From CAXMST01 sp963712765 (GTDB lineage: Bacteria > Actinomycetota > Thermoleophilia > Solirubrobacterales > 70-9), in contig CAVQIX010000003.1 of the NCBI GenBank assembly GCA_963712765.1, positions 1 to 64,000 on the forward strand: a stretch of 64,000 nucleotides of DNA, written 5' to 3'. How positions within the stretch are numbered: position 1 is the stretch's first letter; each line of letters begins with the position of its first letter. Shown here piece after piece: positions 1 through 9,017 of the stretch. Made by a program: the position numbers and the translations under genes. The notes below the pieces were generated by a model. That model did no database searches and was not told where the DNA came from. It saw nothing but the letters and a program-made list of their open reading frames with translations.

Positions 1-277
1 ACCAGCTTGGGTCGCCAGGCAGCTTGCAGCAGCGCCCGGTCAGCGCCTTCGCCTTTCTGCCGCGTTTGTTCACGGTGATGATCCGGCTTGCGAATCCCCC
101 CTTGCCGTTGTTGAGGAGGCGGTAGAAGGCAATGCGCCCGTCCTTTCCGGCAAACGCGCCGCCGCTGTTCTCAACTCCGGCGGCGAGCGAAGCGACGAGC
201 AGCGCGGTCACAAGCGCTGCGAGCGCGGGCAGGGATCGAGCGAGCTCAGGAATCGGCGCGAGCTTGTGGCGATCCAT
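1..277 (-). CDS. TolB-like beta-propeller protein, N-terminal part (runs off the window)
   Basis: Only the first ~92 residues are present, read leftward from an ATG at 277-275. They show a basic start, a hydrophobic signal or anchor segment (about residues 14-35) and the first propeller blade (GKDGRIAFYR, then RIITVNKRGRKAKALT). The same residues recur in the gene ending at 2677 (GKDGRIAFSR, RIVTVKRNGKKPKALTPRCC), so the two are paralogues. WD40-like Pd40/TolB repeats usually form exported propellers that bind proteins or sugars; the ligand here is unknown. Confidence 0.75.
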   Translation of the reverse strand, partial: MDRHKLAPIPELARSLPALAALVTALLVASLAAGVENSGGAFAGKDGRIAFYRLLNNGKGGFASRIITVNKRGRKAKALTGRCCKLPGDPSW

Positions 278-585
278 CGTTTCCTCCCTGTTGCTCCTAG
301 GCCCCATGGTACGGCTCATGAGCGTCAGCGACCAGCGTCTATCCCGGGCGTGGTTTCGCAAGCTCGACAAGGAGCAGGCGACGATCGCGTCGAGGCCGAA
401 GCCGCCGCCGATGGTACGCGCGAGGGCAACTCTCGGCCGCGACCCGGTAGCGGGAGCACATCGCTTGCCAGAGGAAGGGATCCGAGGTGCCGCTGTGCGG
501 GCGCCGTACCCATGTGTGGACGGCGTGCATGCAGGAGCGCCCAGGCCGCGATACGCTCGCGTAGACACCGCTAATGGAGGGCTCC
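278..585. other. Intergenic stretch, no gene supported
   Basis: Between the divergent TolB-like gene and the repeat-protein gene. Short open frames exist on both strands, but none has a recognisable motif or ribosome binding site. It presumably holds the two divergent promoters; I see no convincing -35/-10 pair. Confidence 0.4.
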
Positions 586-2520
586 ATGGGCTTACCACCG
601 GTCATCACGGCCAAGCGGGGCGCGAGAAGAGTTGCGCTCGTCGTGGTTAGTTGCTTGACGCTGCTCGCTACGCCGGCCTCGGCGACGCTGTTCTATCCGA
701 ACGCCCAGACCCTGTCCCCAGCTGGGCAACCACCCTTCTTTCCCCAGGTCGCCCTCGACGGCTCCGGCCGGGCGACGATCACCTGGTCCCGCTCCGACGG
801 CGTGGCCGGCCGCATCGAATCGGTCCGCCTCGCTGCCAACGGCACCCCCGGCGTGGTCCAGACCCTCTCACCATCACCAGGCGGGTCCGCCGCGAGGAAT
901 GCGTTCGCTCCGCAGGTCGCGATCGACGGCTCCGATCGGGCGAGGATCGTTTGGTATCGCTACGACGGCTCCAATGACCGCATCCAGTCGGTCCGCCTCG
1001 CCGCCGACGGCACTCCCGGAGCGGTCCAGAATCTCTCCGGAGCGGGCCTGAGCGCCATACGCCCCCAGGTCGCGGTTGACGCCTCCGGCCGCGCGACAGT
1101 TACCTGGCAGCGCTCCGACGGCATCAACACCCGCATCCAGTCGGTCCGCCTCGCCGCCGACGGCACTCCGGGCCCGGTCCACACGCTCTCCGCCTTCGGC
1201 CAGGATGCCGTCGACCCTCAGGTCGCGATCGACAGCACCGGCCGCGCGACGATCACCTGGGAGCGCTCTGACGGCTCCAACCAGCGCATCCAGTCGACCC
1301 GTCTTAACGTCGACGGCACTCCCGGCCCGTTCTACTACATCCTCTCCGGCGCCGGCCAGGATGCCATTGAGCCCCAGGTCGCGATCGACGGCTCCGACCG
1401 CGCGACGATCACCTGGCAGCGCTCCGACGGCTCCAACAACCGCATCCAGTCGGTCCGCCTCGCCGCCGACGGCAGCCCCGAAGCGGTCAAGACCCTGTCG
1501 GGCGCTGGCGAGGACGCCGGCGACCCCCAGGTCGCGATCGACGGCTCCGACCGCGCGACAGTCGTCTGGAATCGCTCCGACGGCTCCAACCAGCGCGTCC
1601 AGTCGGTCCGCCTCGGCGCCGACGGCAGTCCCCAGGCGGTCAAGACTCTCTCAGAGGCCGGCCAGAGCGCCTTCAGCCCTCAGGTCGCGATCGACGGCTC
1701 TGACCGCGCGACGGTCGTCTGGAATCGCTCCGACGGCTCCAACCAGCGCGTCCAGTCGGTCCGCCTCGGCGCTAACGGCAGCCCCCAGGCGGTCAAGACC
1801 CTGTCCGCTGCTGGGCAGTCGGCCAACATGTCGCAGGTCGCGATTGACGGCTCCAACCGCCCGACGGTAGTTTGGCGGCGCAACGACGTCTCGTTCGGAC
1901 GGGTGCAGTCGACCCGGGCCAACATCACCTACCCCGAGACGACGATCACCTCCGGCCCCTCCGGCCCGACCAAGAAGGACTCCCCGAGCTTCGAGTTCAT
2001 CGACGCGCTGCCGACCACGACCTACGAGTGCAGCCTCGACTCCGGCAGCTGGTCGGCCTGCAGCTCCCCGAAGTCCTACCCGAACCTCGCCGACGGCCCC
2101 CACGGCTTCGCGGTGCGCTCGGTCGACCTCGAGGGCGACGCCGATCCGAGCCCCGCCGAGAGCTCGTTCACGGTCGACACCAAGCTCAAGGGCTCCGCCT
2201 CCGCGAAGGGCAAGCAGAAGCAGAAGGGCTCCAAGATCGTCATCAAGGCGAAGGCGAAGGCGCGAGAGGACCTCGACGCGAAGGCGACCGGCAAGGTCAA
2301 GCTCGCCAACAAGTCCTTCAAGCTCAGGCGCAAGGCCAAGGGTGTCGAGTCAGGCGAGAGCAAGACCCTGAAGCTGAAGCCGAAGAAGTCCAAGGACGCG
2401 AAGCGGATCGCCAGGGCCCTGAAGCAGGGCGAGAAGGCGAAGGCGAAGCTCAAAGTGAAGCTGATTGATGGGGTCGGCAACAAGAAGACCGAGAGGCTCT
2501 CGGTGAAGCTGAAGCGGTAG
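586..2520 (+). CDS. Secreted repeat protein with eight ~50-residue repeats and a Lys-rich tail
   Basis: I chose the ATG at 586 because GGAGGG lies 4 bases upstream; an earlier ATG at 574 is in frame but lacks such a site. A signal peptide ends at TPASA. Seven full repeats and a partial eighth follow (about 746-1918), each with the core QVAIDGSDRAT, a Trp, RSDGSN and RIQSVRL; repeats six and seven are nearly identical. The number and pattern suggest a beta-propeller. Next comes an Ig-like segment with paired Cys (YECSLDSGSWSACSS), then about 110 Lys-rich residues that could bind acidic surface polymers. I do not recognise a specific function; a cell-surface or extracellular role is inferred. 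Confidence 0.8.
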   Translation: MGLPPVITAKRGARRVALVVVSCLTLLATPASATLFYPNAQTLSPAGQPPFFPQVALDGSGRATITWSRSDGVAGRIESVRLAANGTPGVVQTLSPSPGGSAARNAFAPQVAIDGSDRARIVWYRYDGSNDRIQSVRLAADGTPGAVQNLSGAGLSAIRPQVAVDASGRATVTWQRSDGINTRIQSVRLAADGTPGPVHTLSAFGQDAVDPQVAIDSTGRATITWERSDGSNQRIQSTRLNVDGTPGPFYYILSGAGQDAIEPQVAIDGSDRATITWQRSDGSNNRIQSVRLAADGSPEAVKTLSGAGEDAGDPQVAIDGSDRATVVWNRSDGSNQRVQSVRLGADGSPQAVKTLSEAGQSAFSPQVAIDGSDRATVVWNRSDGSNQRVQSVRLGANGSPQAVKTLSAAGQSANMSQVAIDGSNRPTVVWRRNDVSFGRVQSTRANITYPETTITSGPSGPTKKDSPSFEFIDALPTTTYECSLDSGSWSACSSPKSYPNLADGPHGFAVRSVDLEGDADPSPAESSFTVDTKLKGSASAKGKQKQKGSKIVIKAKAKAREDLDAKATGKVKLANKSFKLRRKAKGVESGESKTLKLKPKKSKDAKRIARALKQGEKAKAKLKVKLIDGVGNKKTERLSVKLKR

Positions 2521-2583
2521 CCGCCAACCCGCGCGGCCTGCATCCATCGCGACCCTGCCGACAGCGGTCGACAGCGGCGCGCT

Positions 2584-2626
2584 CATGGTAAGGAAGGGGT
2601 CGTGGGTTCAAGTCCCACACCGGGCT
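2584..2626 (+). pseudogene. 3' fragment of tRNA-Thr(GGT), possible attachment-site scar
   Basis: The sequence carries the anticodon-loop half ATGGTAA (GGT at 2587-2589), the 3' anticodon strand GGAAG, a variable loop, a perfect T arm (GTGGG, loop TTCAAGT, CCCAC at 2602-2618) and the 3' acceptor strand ACCGGGC. The 5' half is missing: upstream bases do not pair with GGAAG and there is no D arm or 5' acceptor strand. Truncation in the anticodon loop is typical of the copy left by an integrase that targets tRNA 3' ends. No integrase or intact tRNA-Thr is visible in the window. Confidence 0.65.
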
Positions 2627-2676
2627 CTCCTTCGCGCTCTCCTGCTCCAGCGCTGTTCGCAGCCCCGACGAGCGCG

Positions 2677-3664
2677 CTACCTCGGCTGCCAGCTAGGGTC
2701 GTGGTTGCCGATCTCTCGGCCCTTGGCAAACAGCCGCCGCTCCTTGCCACCGCCGGAGTCGATCACCTTGAGGGTGCGCCCCGCAGTGAACACGATCCGC
2801 TTGCCGCTCGGGGCGAACGCCGGGGTGAAGGCCCGCCTGCGGCTATCCGTCAGCCTCCTCAGCTGCGACCCGTCCGCGCGAACGGTGTGGATCTCGGTGC
2901 GGGTGCTGCCGGTGGGGCTCTTGGGGCGCGTCGAGAAGGCGAGCAGCTCGCCGTCCGGCGACCAGTCGAGCCCGCTCTTCACGCGGCCGCGCAGCCTGAG
3001 AACCAGCTCGAGATCGCTTCCGTCGGGTCGAATCCGATAGATGCCGTTCGGCTCAGAGCCGCGCGAGTCGGCGAGGAAGGCGATCCACTCCCCGTCCGGT
3101 GCCCAGCTCGGATCGGAGGGGTTCAGCTCGCTCGTCTCGATCGCGCTTAGGCCCGAGCCGTCGGAGTCAACGAGGAGGAGATCCGTCGTGAAGTTCCGGT
3201 CCCAGCGGGCAAACACGACCTGAGTCCCGTCGGGCGACCACGAGGGCTCTATGTCCTGGAGGATCCTGCCCTTGAAGGTCTTGCCGCTCGTCAGTCGCTC
3301 CCGTTCGCGCCCGTTGCGGTCCATGCTGAAGATGTGCCGCTTGCCGGCAAAGACGATCCGCCGGCCGTTCGGCGACCAGCTCGGATCCTGGGCGGACCTG
3401 CAGCAGCGCGGGGTCAGCGCCTTCGGCTTCTTGCCGTTTCTCTTCACGGTGACGATCCTGCTCGTGAACCCGCCCGTCTTGTCCTTCTTGAAGACCAAGC
3501 GGCTGAAGGCGATCCGGCCGTCCTTCCCCGCAAACGTGCCGCCGGCGCTCCCGATGCCGACGGCGAGCCCCGCTCCGAGCAGCGCGACCGCGAGTGCCGG
3601 TAACAGGAGCAGCGACGGGCGCCTGCGCCTCGCTGCCCCGAAACCGCTGCTCGGTACCGCTCAT
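2677..3664 (-). CDS. TolB-like beta-propeller protein (probable frameshift near the start)
   Basis: The body (below about 3640) is a run of Pd40/TolB blades, with repeated signatures such as DPSWSPNGRRIVFAG, EPSWSPDGTQVVFAR, DPSWAPDGEWIAFLA and LDWSPDGELLAFS. Upstream in the same frame is a good signal-peptide core (RRRRPSLLLLPALAVALLGA), but the frame has no ATG or GTG. An ATG at 3664-3662 opens MSGTEQRFRG in the neighbouring frame, so a one-base indel near 3640 probably separates start and body. It is a paralogue of the gene cut by the left window edge. An exported ligand-binding propeller is inferred. Confidence 0.75.
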
Positions 3665-4036
3665 CGCTGGCTCCTCTCCTCGGTAGCGGTGGCGCCACCC
3701 TACGACGATCGGACTGCGACCGCATCCGTGAATTCCCCCATTCCCCCGGCTGCCCGGAGCGGGACGCTCGGCGCGGGCGATCGGCGGCGCGCGCGTCAAG
3801 CACGGGGCGATCGCCACCGCCGCCGACGTCGACCGCTACCGGCGGCGTCTGTTCCGCGGACTGAGCCCGTACACGCTGTTTCTGCTGCGCGAGGCGCGCT
3901 CCCGCGGCCGACCTCGCGCAGCCGTCTGGCGCTCGAGTCGACGACGGCGCCGCTCTCGTACCCGGGCAGCCGTCTCTCCCGCTGCCATCGCCTGCCCCGC
4001 TCGGCTCCTCCGGAGGGCCCGCTGCTGATCCGTCGG
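3665..4036. other. Intergenic stretch with a possible gene remnant
   Basis: No complete gene. On the plus strand around 3790-3920 one frame reads RYRRRLFRGLSPYTLFLLRE followed by Arg-rich sequence, which looks protein-like but has no start, no recognised domain and no continuation. It may be the tail of a decayed gene or chance coding in GC-rich DNA. Confidence 0.3.
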
Positions 4037-4042
4037 TAACCT
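4037..4042 (+). promoter_or_regulatory. -10-like hexamer TAACCT in front of the ABC exporter
   Basis: TAACCT lies 7 bases before the GTG at 4050, so a transcript from it would begin at or next to the start codon (leaderless). The same arrangement recurs at several other first genes in this window. No clear -35 is visible. Confidence 0.35.
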
Positions 4043-4049
4043 CCGCGTC

Positions 4050-5860
4050 GTGAGCGGGGAAGCCGCCGGCAGCGACGAGGTCACCAGCGAACCCGGCTCC
4101 AGCGGAGCGAGGCCGAGAGCGGTCGAGCGCGCGCGCTCCTGGTGGAGAGGCGTCACGTTCGGAACCGAGAACCCGGGCAGGAGGGTGGTGGCGCTGGGGC
4201 TGCTCGGGGCGGTCGCCGGCCTCGCCGAGGCCGCCCTGGTCGTGCTGCTGGTCGTCGATCGCCTCGGGCTCGGGCACCGAGCAGCTGCCGGTCGCCGGCG
4301 ATCTGCCCGCCGAGACCTGGGCGCTCGCAGCGATCGCGCTCGCGGTCCTCGTCGCGCTGGCGCTTGCCCACCTCGGTTCGGCGCTGATCACCGCCCGCGC
4401 CTCATCGGACGCGCAGCGCATCGTCCAGGCGATGCTGATCGACGCCTACCTGGGAGCCCCCTGGGTCCGCCAGGCCGCGGTCCGCAGCGGCGAGCTGCAG
4501 GACGTGGTCATGGACAAGGCGGTGATGCTCGCCCACGGCACCCAGGAGGCGGCGACCGCGCTCTCGGTGCTGCTCAGCGTCGCGGTGCTGATCGTCGGTG
4601 CGATCGCCGTCAGCCCCTGGGCGGCGCTGGTCCTGCTGGCGACGATCGCGGTCGCGATCCTGATCGGTCGGCCGTTCCGCGCCCACCGGCGCCGGATCTC
4701 GGAGGGGATCGTCGGCTCCTCGACCGACCTCGCGGTCGAGGTGGCCGAGACCCGCGAGGCGGCGCGCGATCTGCGCGTCTTCGGGGTGCTCGAGGCGGCG
4801 CGCGCTCGCCTGCTCGACGCGGTCACGAGCTACGCGCGGGATCTGAAGACGCTTCAGTTCACCGGTGACGCGGTGCCGGCGCTGACCCGCGATACGACCC
4901 TGGCGCTGCTCGTGGTCGCGCTGGCGGTGGTGGTCGGCGTCGGCGACGTCTCGCTGCCGGTCTTGGGCGCCGTGGTGCTGTTGATGCTGCGCGCGCTCAC
5001 CCACGCCCAGAGCCTCTCCAACCTCGGCTACTTCCTCCAGGAGCGCGAGGCAAACCTGGCCCTGATCCGGCGCCGGGCGGAGGAGTGGTCGCGATCTGGA
5101 GGCCCGAGGGTCGCAGCCCTGCCCATCGATCCAGCGGATCGACCTCGCCGAGGTCTCTTACCGCTATCCGGGCGGCGAGCGTCCGGCGCTCGAGGGAGTC
5201 AGCCTCGAGCTGACCCGCGGCGAGCGACTCGGGATCGTCGGTCGGACCGGCGCCGGCAAGTCGACCCTGGCGGCGGTCCTGCTCGGGCTGATCGCTCCCG
5301 ATTCCGGGGAGCTGAGAATCGACGGCGTGCCCCTGCACGAGATCGACCCGCAGGACTGGAACCGGCGGACCGCCTGGATCGGCCAGGAGCCGCATCTGAT
5401 CACCGGCACGGTCGGCGAGAACATCCGCTTCATGCGCTCGGGCCTCGACGAGGAGGCGATCGAGCGGGCGGCGCTCGCGGCCGCGCTCGGCCCCGAGCTG
5501 AGTCAGTGGTCCGACGGCCTCGAGCACCACGTCGGCCCGTCGGGCATCGCGATCTCAGGCGGCCAGCGCCAGCGCGTCGCTCTGGCGCGTGCGCTCGCGG
5601 CCGGCCCGGACCTGCTGGTCCTCGATGAGCCGACCAGCGCGCTCGATGCGCTCGCCGAGTCGGCATTCCGCGACACGCTCCGCCGGCTCGAGGAGGCGAT
5701 CATCGTGGTCATCGCCCATCGCCTCTCGACGATCGAGGTCTGCGACCGGGTCGCCGTGATCGAAGACGGTCGTGCGATCGCGGTCGTGCCTCCCTCCGAG
5801 CTCGCGGCGATCAAGCCCTACTTCAGCGAGACGCCTGAGCTGTCGGCCTCCTCCGACTGA
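4050..5860 (+). CDS. ABC exporter (membrane domain plus ATPase) of the lasso cluster, two frameshifts
   Basis: A half-transporter of the exporter type. A GTG start gives a hydrophilic N-terminus, followed by several hydrophobic helices (for example LLGAVAGLAEAALVVLLVV) and a C-terminal nucleotide-binding domain. Visible motifs are Walker A GRTGAGKST (5240-5266), signature SGGQRQRVALARA (from 5555), Walker B LLVLDEP (about 5612-5632) and the switch His in AHRLS. The reading moves between frames near 4270 and 5110; protein similarity continues across both, so I join them. It lies next to, and convergent with, the lasso cyclase gene. In known lasso clusters such an ABC protein (D) exports the mature peptide and gives immunity, which is the likely role here. 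A lipid or glycan exporter is the alternative. Confidence 0.8.
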
Positions 5861-7688
5861 GCCCGGCTTCGCGGCTAGCGCGTCGGAGACGGTCGCCGCG
5901 AGGCGCCGCATCAGGGCTGCCGAGGCTGATGCCATCGGCTGCTCGCGCGGGTCGGCCGGCGGGTGGTGCGGCGCATTCAGCTCGGCCTCGATCGTCTGCG
6001 CCATCCGCGCCGGCTCCTGCTTCGGGGACTCCTCGGCGAAGCCCGGGGGCAGGACCGGTGCGATCGCGTCCCGGAACACGGCCCTGGTCCGGCCGTCCGC
6101 AAGCCACGCGTCGGCCGGGAACGACAGACAGAGCTCGAGGACGCGCTTGTCGAGCAGCGGGTAGCGGTACTCGACGCCGGCCTCGGAGCGCCGGCCCGCG
6201 CCCAGTGCTCGATGCGGAACGCCAGGTGGCCGCTCTCGAGCAGCCTGATCTGGTTTCTCCGCACGCCCGGCCGCGTTCTGGTCTGCCGCTCGGCGTCTGC
6301 GAGGCGCGAGGCAGACGCGCGGCTCGACGGCTGCGCAGCGACTCGGCGTAGGCACGCCGCCATCGTCTCTGCAGTCTCGATTCGCCCAGGTGGAGGCGAT
6401 CGACGATCGGGTCGGGAACCAGCGGCGGAACCCCGCCTTGAGCAGCGCGCGGCCGGTGGAGAGCACGGGGTGGTTCGGGTCGGCGCGGTTCACCTGCGCG
6501 TGGGCTGCATTCCAGGCCGAGTTCACCCTCCCCTGCGAAGCAGCGCGGCCAGGTACCCGCGGCCGTTGAAGCTCGCAACCTCGTCGCCTCCCCAGCCCGA
6601 CAGCAGTACGCCGGATGCCCCGCTCGCGGGCCGCCTCGAGCACCGGGCGCTCGAGGCTGAGGCACGATCCACTGCGATCGACGAGTCCACCGAGCCCGTC
6701 GCGAACTCCTCCGGCAGTGTGCTCGACGTAGTTGACGCGCACCCCGAGGAACTCGGCGAGCCGCTCGACCCTGACCCGCTCGTCGCCCTTCGGCGGCTGC
6801 TCGGGAGGGGGCGACCACGAGAACGCCTCGCGCACTCGGCCCCCGGTGGCGGCCAGCCTCTGCTGGGCGAAGGCCGCCACGGCCGCCGAGTCGATGCCAC
6901 CGCTGAGGTGGACCCCGGGCGACGGCTCGTCCCGGACGGCGTCGGCAACCGCCTCGCTCGAGCGCCTCACGCAGGGCCTCGGCGCAGTCGCTGCGGTCGG
7001 TCCATGCCGAGGACGGCCGGGGCTCGGGGCTCCAGTGCCGAATCCAGCGCCGTCGGCCACCCGCTTCGATCACCATCGTTCGGCCGGGCGGGAGCTTCCT
7101 CAGGCCCTCGTATGGCGAGCGATCGAGCAGGAAGCCGAAGTCCCCCAGGTCAACGGCGAGCCAGTAGTCGAGATCGGTGCGCGGGCTGAGGCCGGCGAGG
7201 GCCAGGGCGCGGTCCGGGCTCGTCGAGAAGGCGAACCGACCCTCGCGGTCGGCGTAGTAGAGGGGCCGAAAGCCGGCGTGGTCGGTCGAGCAGACCAGCC
7301 GGCCCCGTTCGGGGTCCCAGACGGCGACCGCGAACGATCCGGAGAGTCGTGCGGCGAAGGCCTCTCCCCAGCGCCGGTAGGCAAGTGAGACGAGCTCGCA
7401 GTCGGCCAGCTCGCGCTCCTCGGCGGGCGTGATTCGAAGCGCTCGAGCGAGGTCGTGACGCTGGTCGAGTCGCACCTCACCGGCGACGGCCAGCTGCGAC
7501 CGCTGCGGAGCGGCCGTCTCGACCGTCCGCCATCGCGAGCGAACCCTCGCGGGCCGCAACGCCCAAGCGGCCGGCCTTGTGGGTGGTCGAGCGCGCTCAC
7601 TTCGTGGAGGTCCGATGTGGCGCGGCGGAGGCCGCCGCTGCCACTCTTCGGCCGACAGGTCCCGGCCGATGCCCAGGGCTCCCAGCAT
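5823..7688 (-). CDS. Lasso peptide cyclase (asparagine synthetase homologue), several frameshifts
   Basis: Asparagine-synthetase B-like, but without the N-terminal MCGI catalytic Cys of glutamine-dependent enzymes; it opens MLGALGIGRDLSAEEW. The N-terminal domain keeps the fold signature SGSFAVAVWDPERGRLVCSTD. The synthetase half has the ATP pyrophosphate loop LSGGIDSAA (about 6886-6909 on the minus strand), GWGGDEV (about 6575-6597) and YRYPLLDKRVLEL. Lasso cyclases (C proteins) adenylate the ring Asp/Glu side chain and close the macrolactam with the core N-terminus. The sequence crosses three frames (breaks near 6950, 6550 and 6200), so the boundaries are approximate; the 3' end overlaps the ABC gene tail to tail. 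Loss of the glutaminase Cys and the RiPP neighbours favour cyclase over true AsnB. Confidence 0.82.
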   Translation of the reverse strand: MLGALGIGRDLSAEEWQRRPPPRHIGPPRSERARPPTRPAAWALRPARVRSRWRTVETAAPQRSQLAVAGEVRLDQRHDLARALRITPAEERELADCELVSLAYRRWGEAFAARLSGSFAVAVWDPERGRLVCSTDHAGFRPLYYADREGRFAFSTSPDRALALAGLSPRTDLDYWLAVDLGDFGFLLDRSPYEGLRKLPPGRTMVIEAGGRRRWIRHWSPEPRPSSAWTDRSDCAEALREALERGGCRRRPGRAVARGPPQRWHRLGGRGGLRPAEAGRHRGPSARGVLVVAPSRAAAEGRRAGQGRAARRVPRGARQLRRAHCRRSSRRARWTRRSQWIVPQPRAPGARGGPRAGHPAYCCRAGEATRLRASTAAGTWPRCFAGEGELGLECSPRAGEPRRPEPPRALHRPRAAQGGVPPLVPDPIVDRLHLGESRLQRRWRRAYAESLRSRRAARLPRASQTPSGRPERGRACGETRSGCSRAATWRSASSTGRGPALRGRRRVPLPAARQARPRALSVVPGRRVACGRPDQGRVPGRDRTGPAPGLRRGVPEAGAGADGADDRGRAECAAPPAGRPARAADGISLGSPDAAPRGDRLRRASREAGLSRRRPTAQASR

Positions 7689-7796
7689 CGCAGTCAATCC
7701 CCGATCCGGAAGAGTCGCTCCGCGTTCCGCCTCAAGGTGCGATCAGGCTAGAGCTTCGCCCTCACTTGCGTCAACCGGCCGCGGGCGGCCCGGGCC

Positions 7797-7802
7797 TAGA
7801 CT
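7797..7802 (+). promoter_or_regulatory. -10-like hexamer TAGACT before the lasso kinase gene
   Basis: TAGACT lies 10 bases before the ATG at 7813, in the 124-base divergent region between cyclase and kinase genes. A TTGCGT at 7766-7771 is too far away (25 bases) for a standard -35. Confidence 0.35.
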
Positions 7803-7812
7803 CGGATCGCGC

Positions 7813-8702
7813 ATGAGCGCGAGCCGCGAGCGAGACTCATTGGAGCGCGAGCTGCAGTCGGCGCCGCTTCCGGCGAACGCGACGGTCCGCGTTGGTGGCG
7901 CGGTGACGGACCCGCCCCAGGATCCGCTGCTCGAGGAGAGCGAGGCCGACGGTCGCTCGCTGACCGCTTCGAGGGAATGGTTTCAGATCACGCTTCCGGG
8001 GGTCGGCACCCTCGAGGTCACGGGGGGGACCGATGTGCTCTGGTTCCGGATCCGGGATGCGAGGCCGCCGACGTCGCGCCCTACCTCGAGGGGACCGTGG
8101 CGGCCGTCCTGCTGGCTCAGCGCGGGGGTTTCGCGCTTCACGCCAACGCCGTTCAGATTGCCGGGTCGGTCGTTGCGATCTGCGGGCCGCGGGGCGCCGG
8201 CAAGTCCACTGCCGCGATGCGGCTGGCCCAACGCGGCCACCTTCTTCTCGCCGATGACTTCTCCCCGCTTCAGTTCGAGGAGTCCGAGGTGCTCCTGATG
8301 GGGACCGGCCGGCGGCCGCGGGTGACGCCGGAGACCGTCGCTAAGCTGGACCTCGATCTGCCCTCGAGCACCATTCAGAGGGTTGACGGAAAGCTGGTCC
8401 TACCGAAGTTGCCGCGGGTGCATGAACGGCTTGATCTGATCGTCCACCTGGCCCTGGGCGATGCCTGTCCGGAGGTCGAGGTCACGGATCTGCGCGGTCT
8501 TGAGGCGCTTGTTGCGGTCGAGCAGAACGCCTATCTGTCCGGGGTGATGCAGGCGCTCTGGCAGTGACCGGCTGCTCGCTGGGCGGCCAGGGTCTCGAAC
8601 GCGGTCCCGGTGGTTCGGCTCAGTCGTCCCGAGGGCCGTTCGTCGATCGACGAGGTCGCGGCGAAGATCGAGGCCTCAATCGAACGGGACATCGGCTCCT
8701 GA
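7813..8702 (+). CDS. HPr kinase-like lasso peptide kinase, two frameshifts
   Basis: Similar to the HPr kinase/phosphorylase-like proteins of RiPP clusters. Visible are the pre-loop motif LHANAV, Walker A GPRGAGKST, and LLADDFSPL, the equivalent of the acidic motif after the P-loop. The first part (MSASRERDSLERELQ to WFRIRDA) and the core (EAADVAPYLEG onward) meet at a frameshift near 8060. A second break near 8562 adds a C-terminal helix region that ends RSSIDEVAAKIEASIERDIGS at 8702. PadeK, ThcoK and PsmK of this family phosphorylate the C-terminal Ser of a lasso precursor. One of the neighbouring cores ends in Ser, so the same reaction is inferred here. Confidence 0.78.
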
Positions 8703-8730
8703 TGCCCGGCAGGTGTCGGGCGCGGCCGAG

Positions 8731-8898
8731 CTAGCCGACGTAGAAGTTCGGGTTCTCGTTGTTCTTCGGAGCGGCGCCGCCTTCGGTCGACGCAACGTCC
8801 AGGGTTTCCAGGTTTGGAGCTTCCCAGGCCTTCTGGTCCCAGTCCTTTCGGCCCGGATCCTGAGTCTCGCTTTTCTTTGCGTCCGACAAGAGGTCCAC
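8731..8898 (-). CDS. Lasso peptide precursor 1 (core GGAAPKNNENPNFYVG)
   Basis: A short gene on the opposite strand to the kinase. The GTG at 8898 gives 55 residues; a GTG at 8952 would give 73, and neither has a strong ribosome binding site. The leader carries WEAPNLETLD, which fits the YxxPxL recognition motif of lasso leaders with Trp for Tyr, and ends ASTE with Thr at -2, the residue conserved before lasso cleavage sites. The predicted core (8734-8781) has Gly1 and Glu9, giving a nine-residue macrolactam ring and a seven-residue tail NPNFYVG. The core is predicted, not proven. Confidence 0.8.
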   Translation of the reverse strand: MDLLSDAKKSETQDPGRKDWDQKAWEAPNLETLDVASTEGGAAPKNNENPNFYVG

Positions 8899-9017
8899 CC
8901 TGATTATCTGGTGCCGGGCACGTCTGAGCCGGTCCAACGCGAGACCATACACTGCATGCCCGGGTCAGGCCGGACGTCGGGCGTGCCTGGGCCCCCCTTC
9001 CCAGAGGGGTTCCCCGA

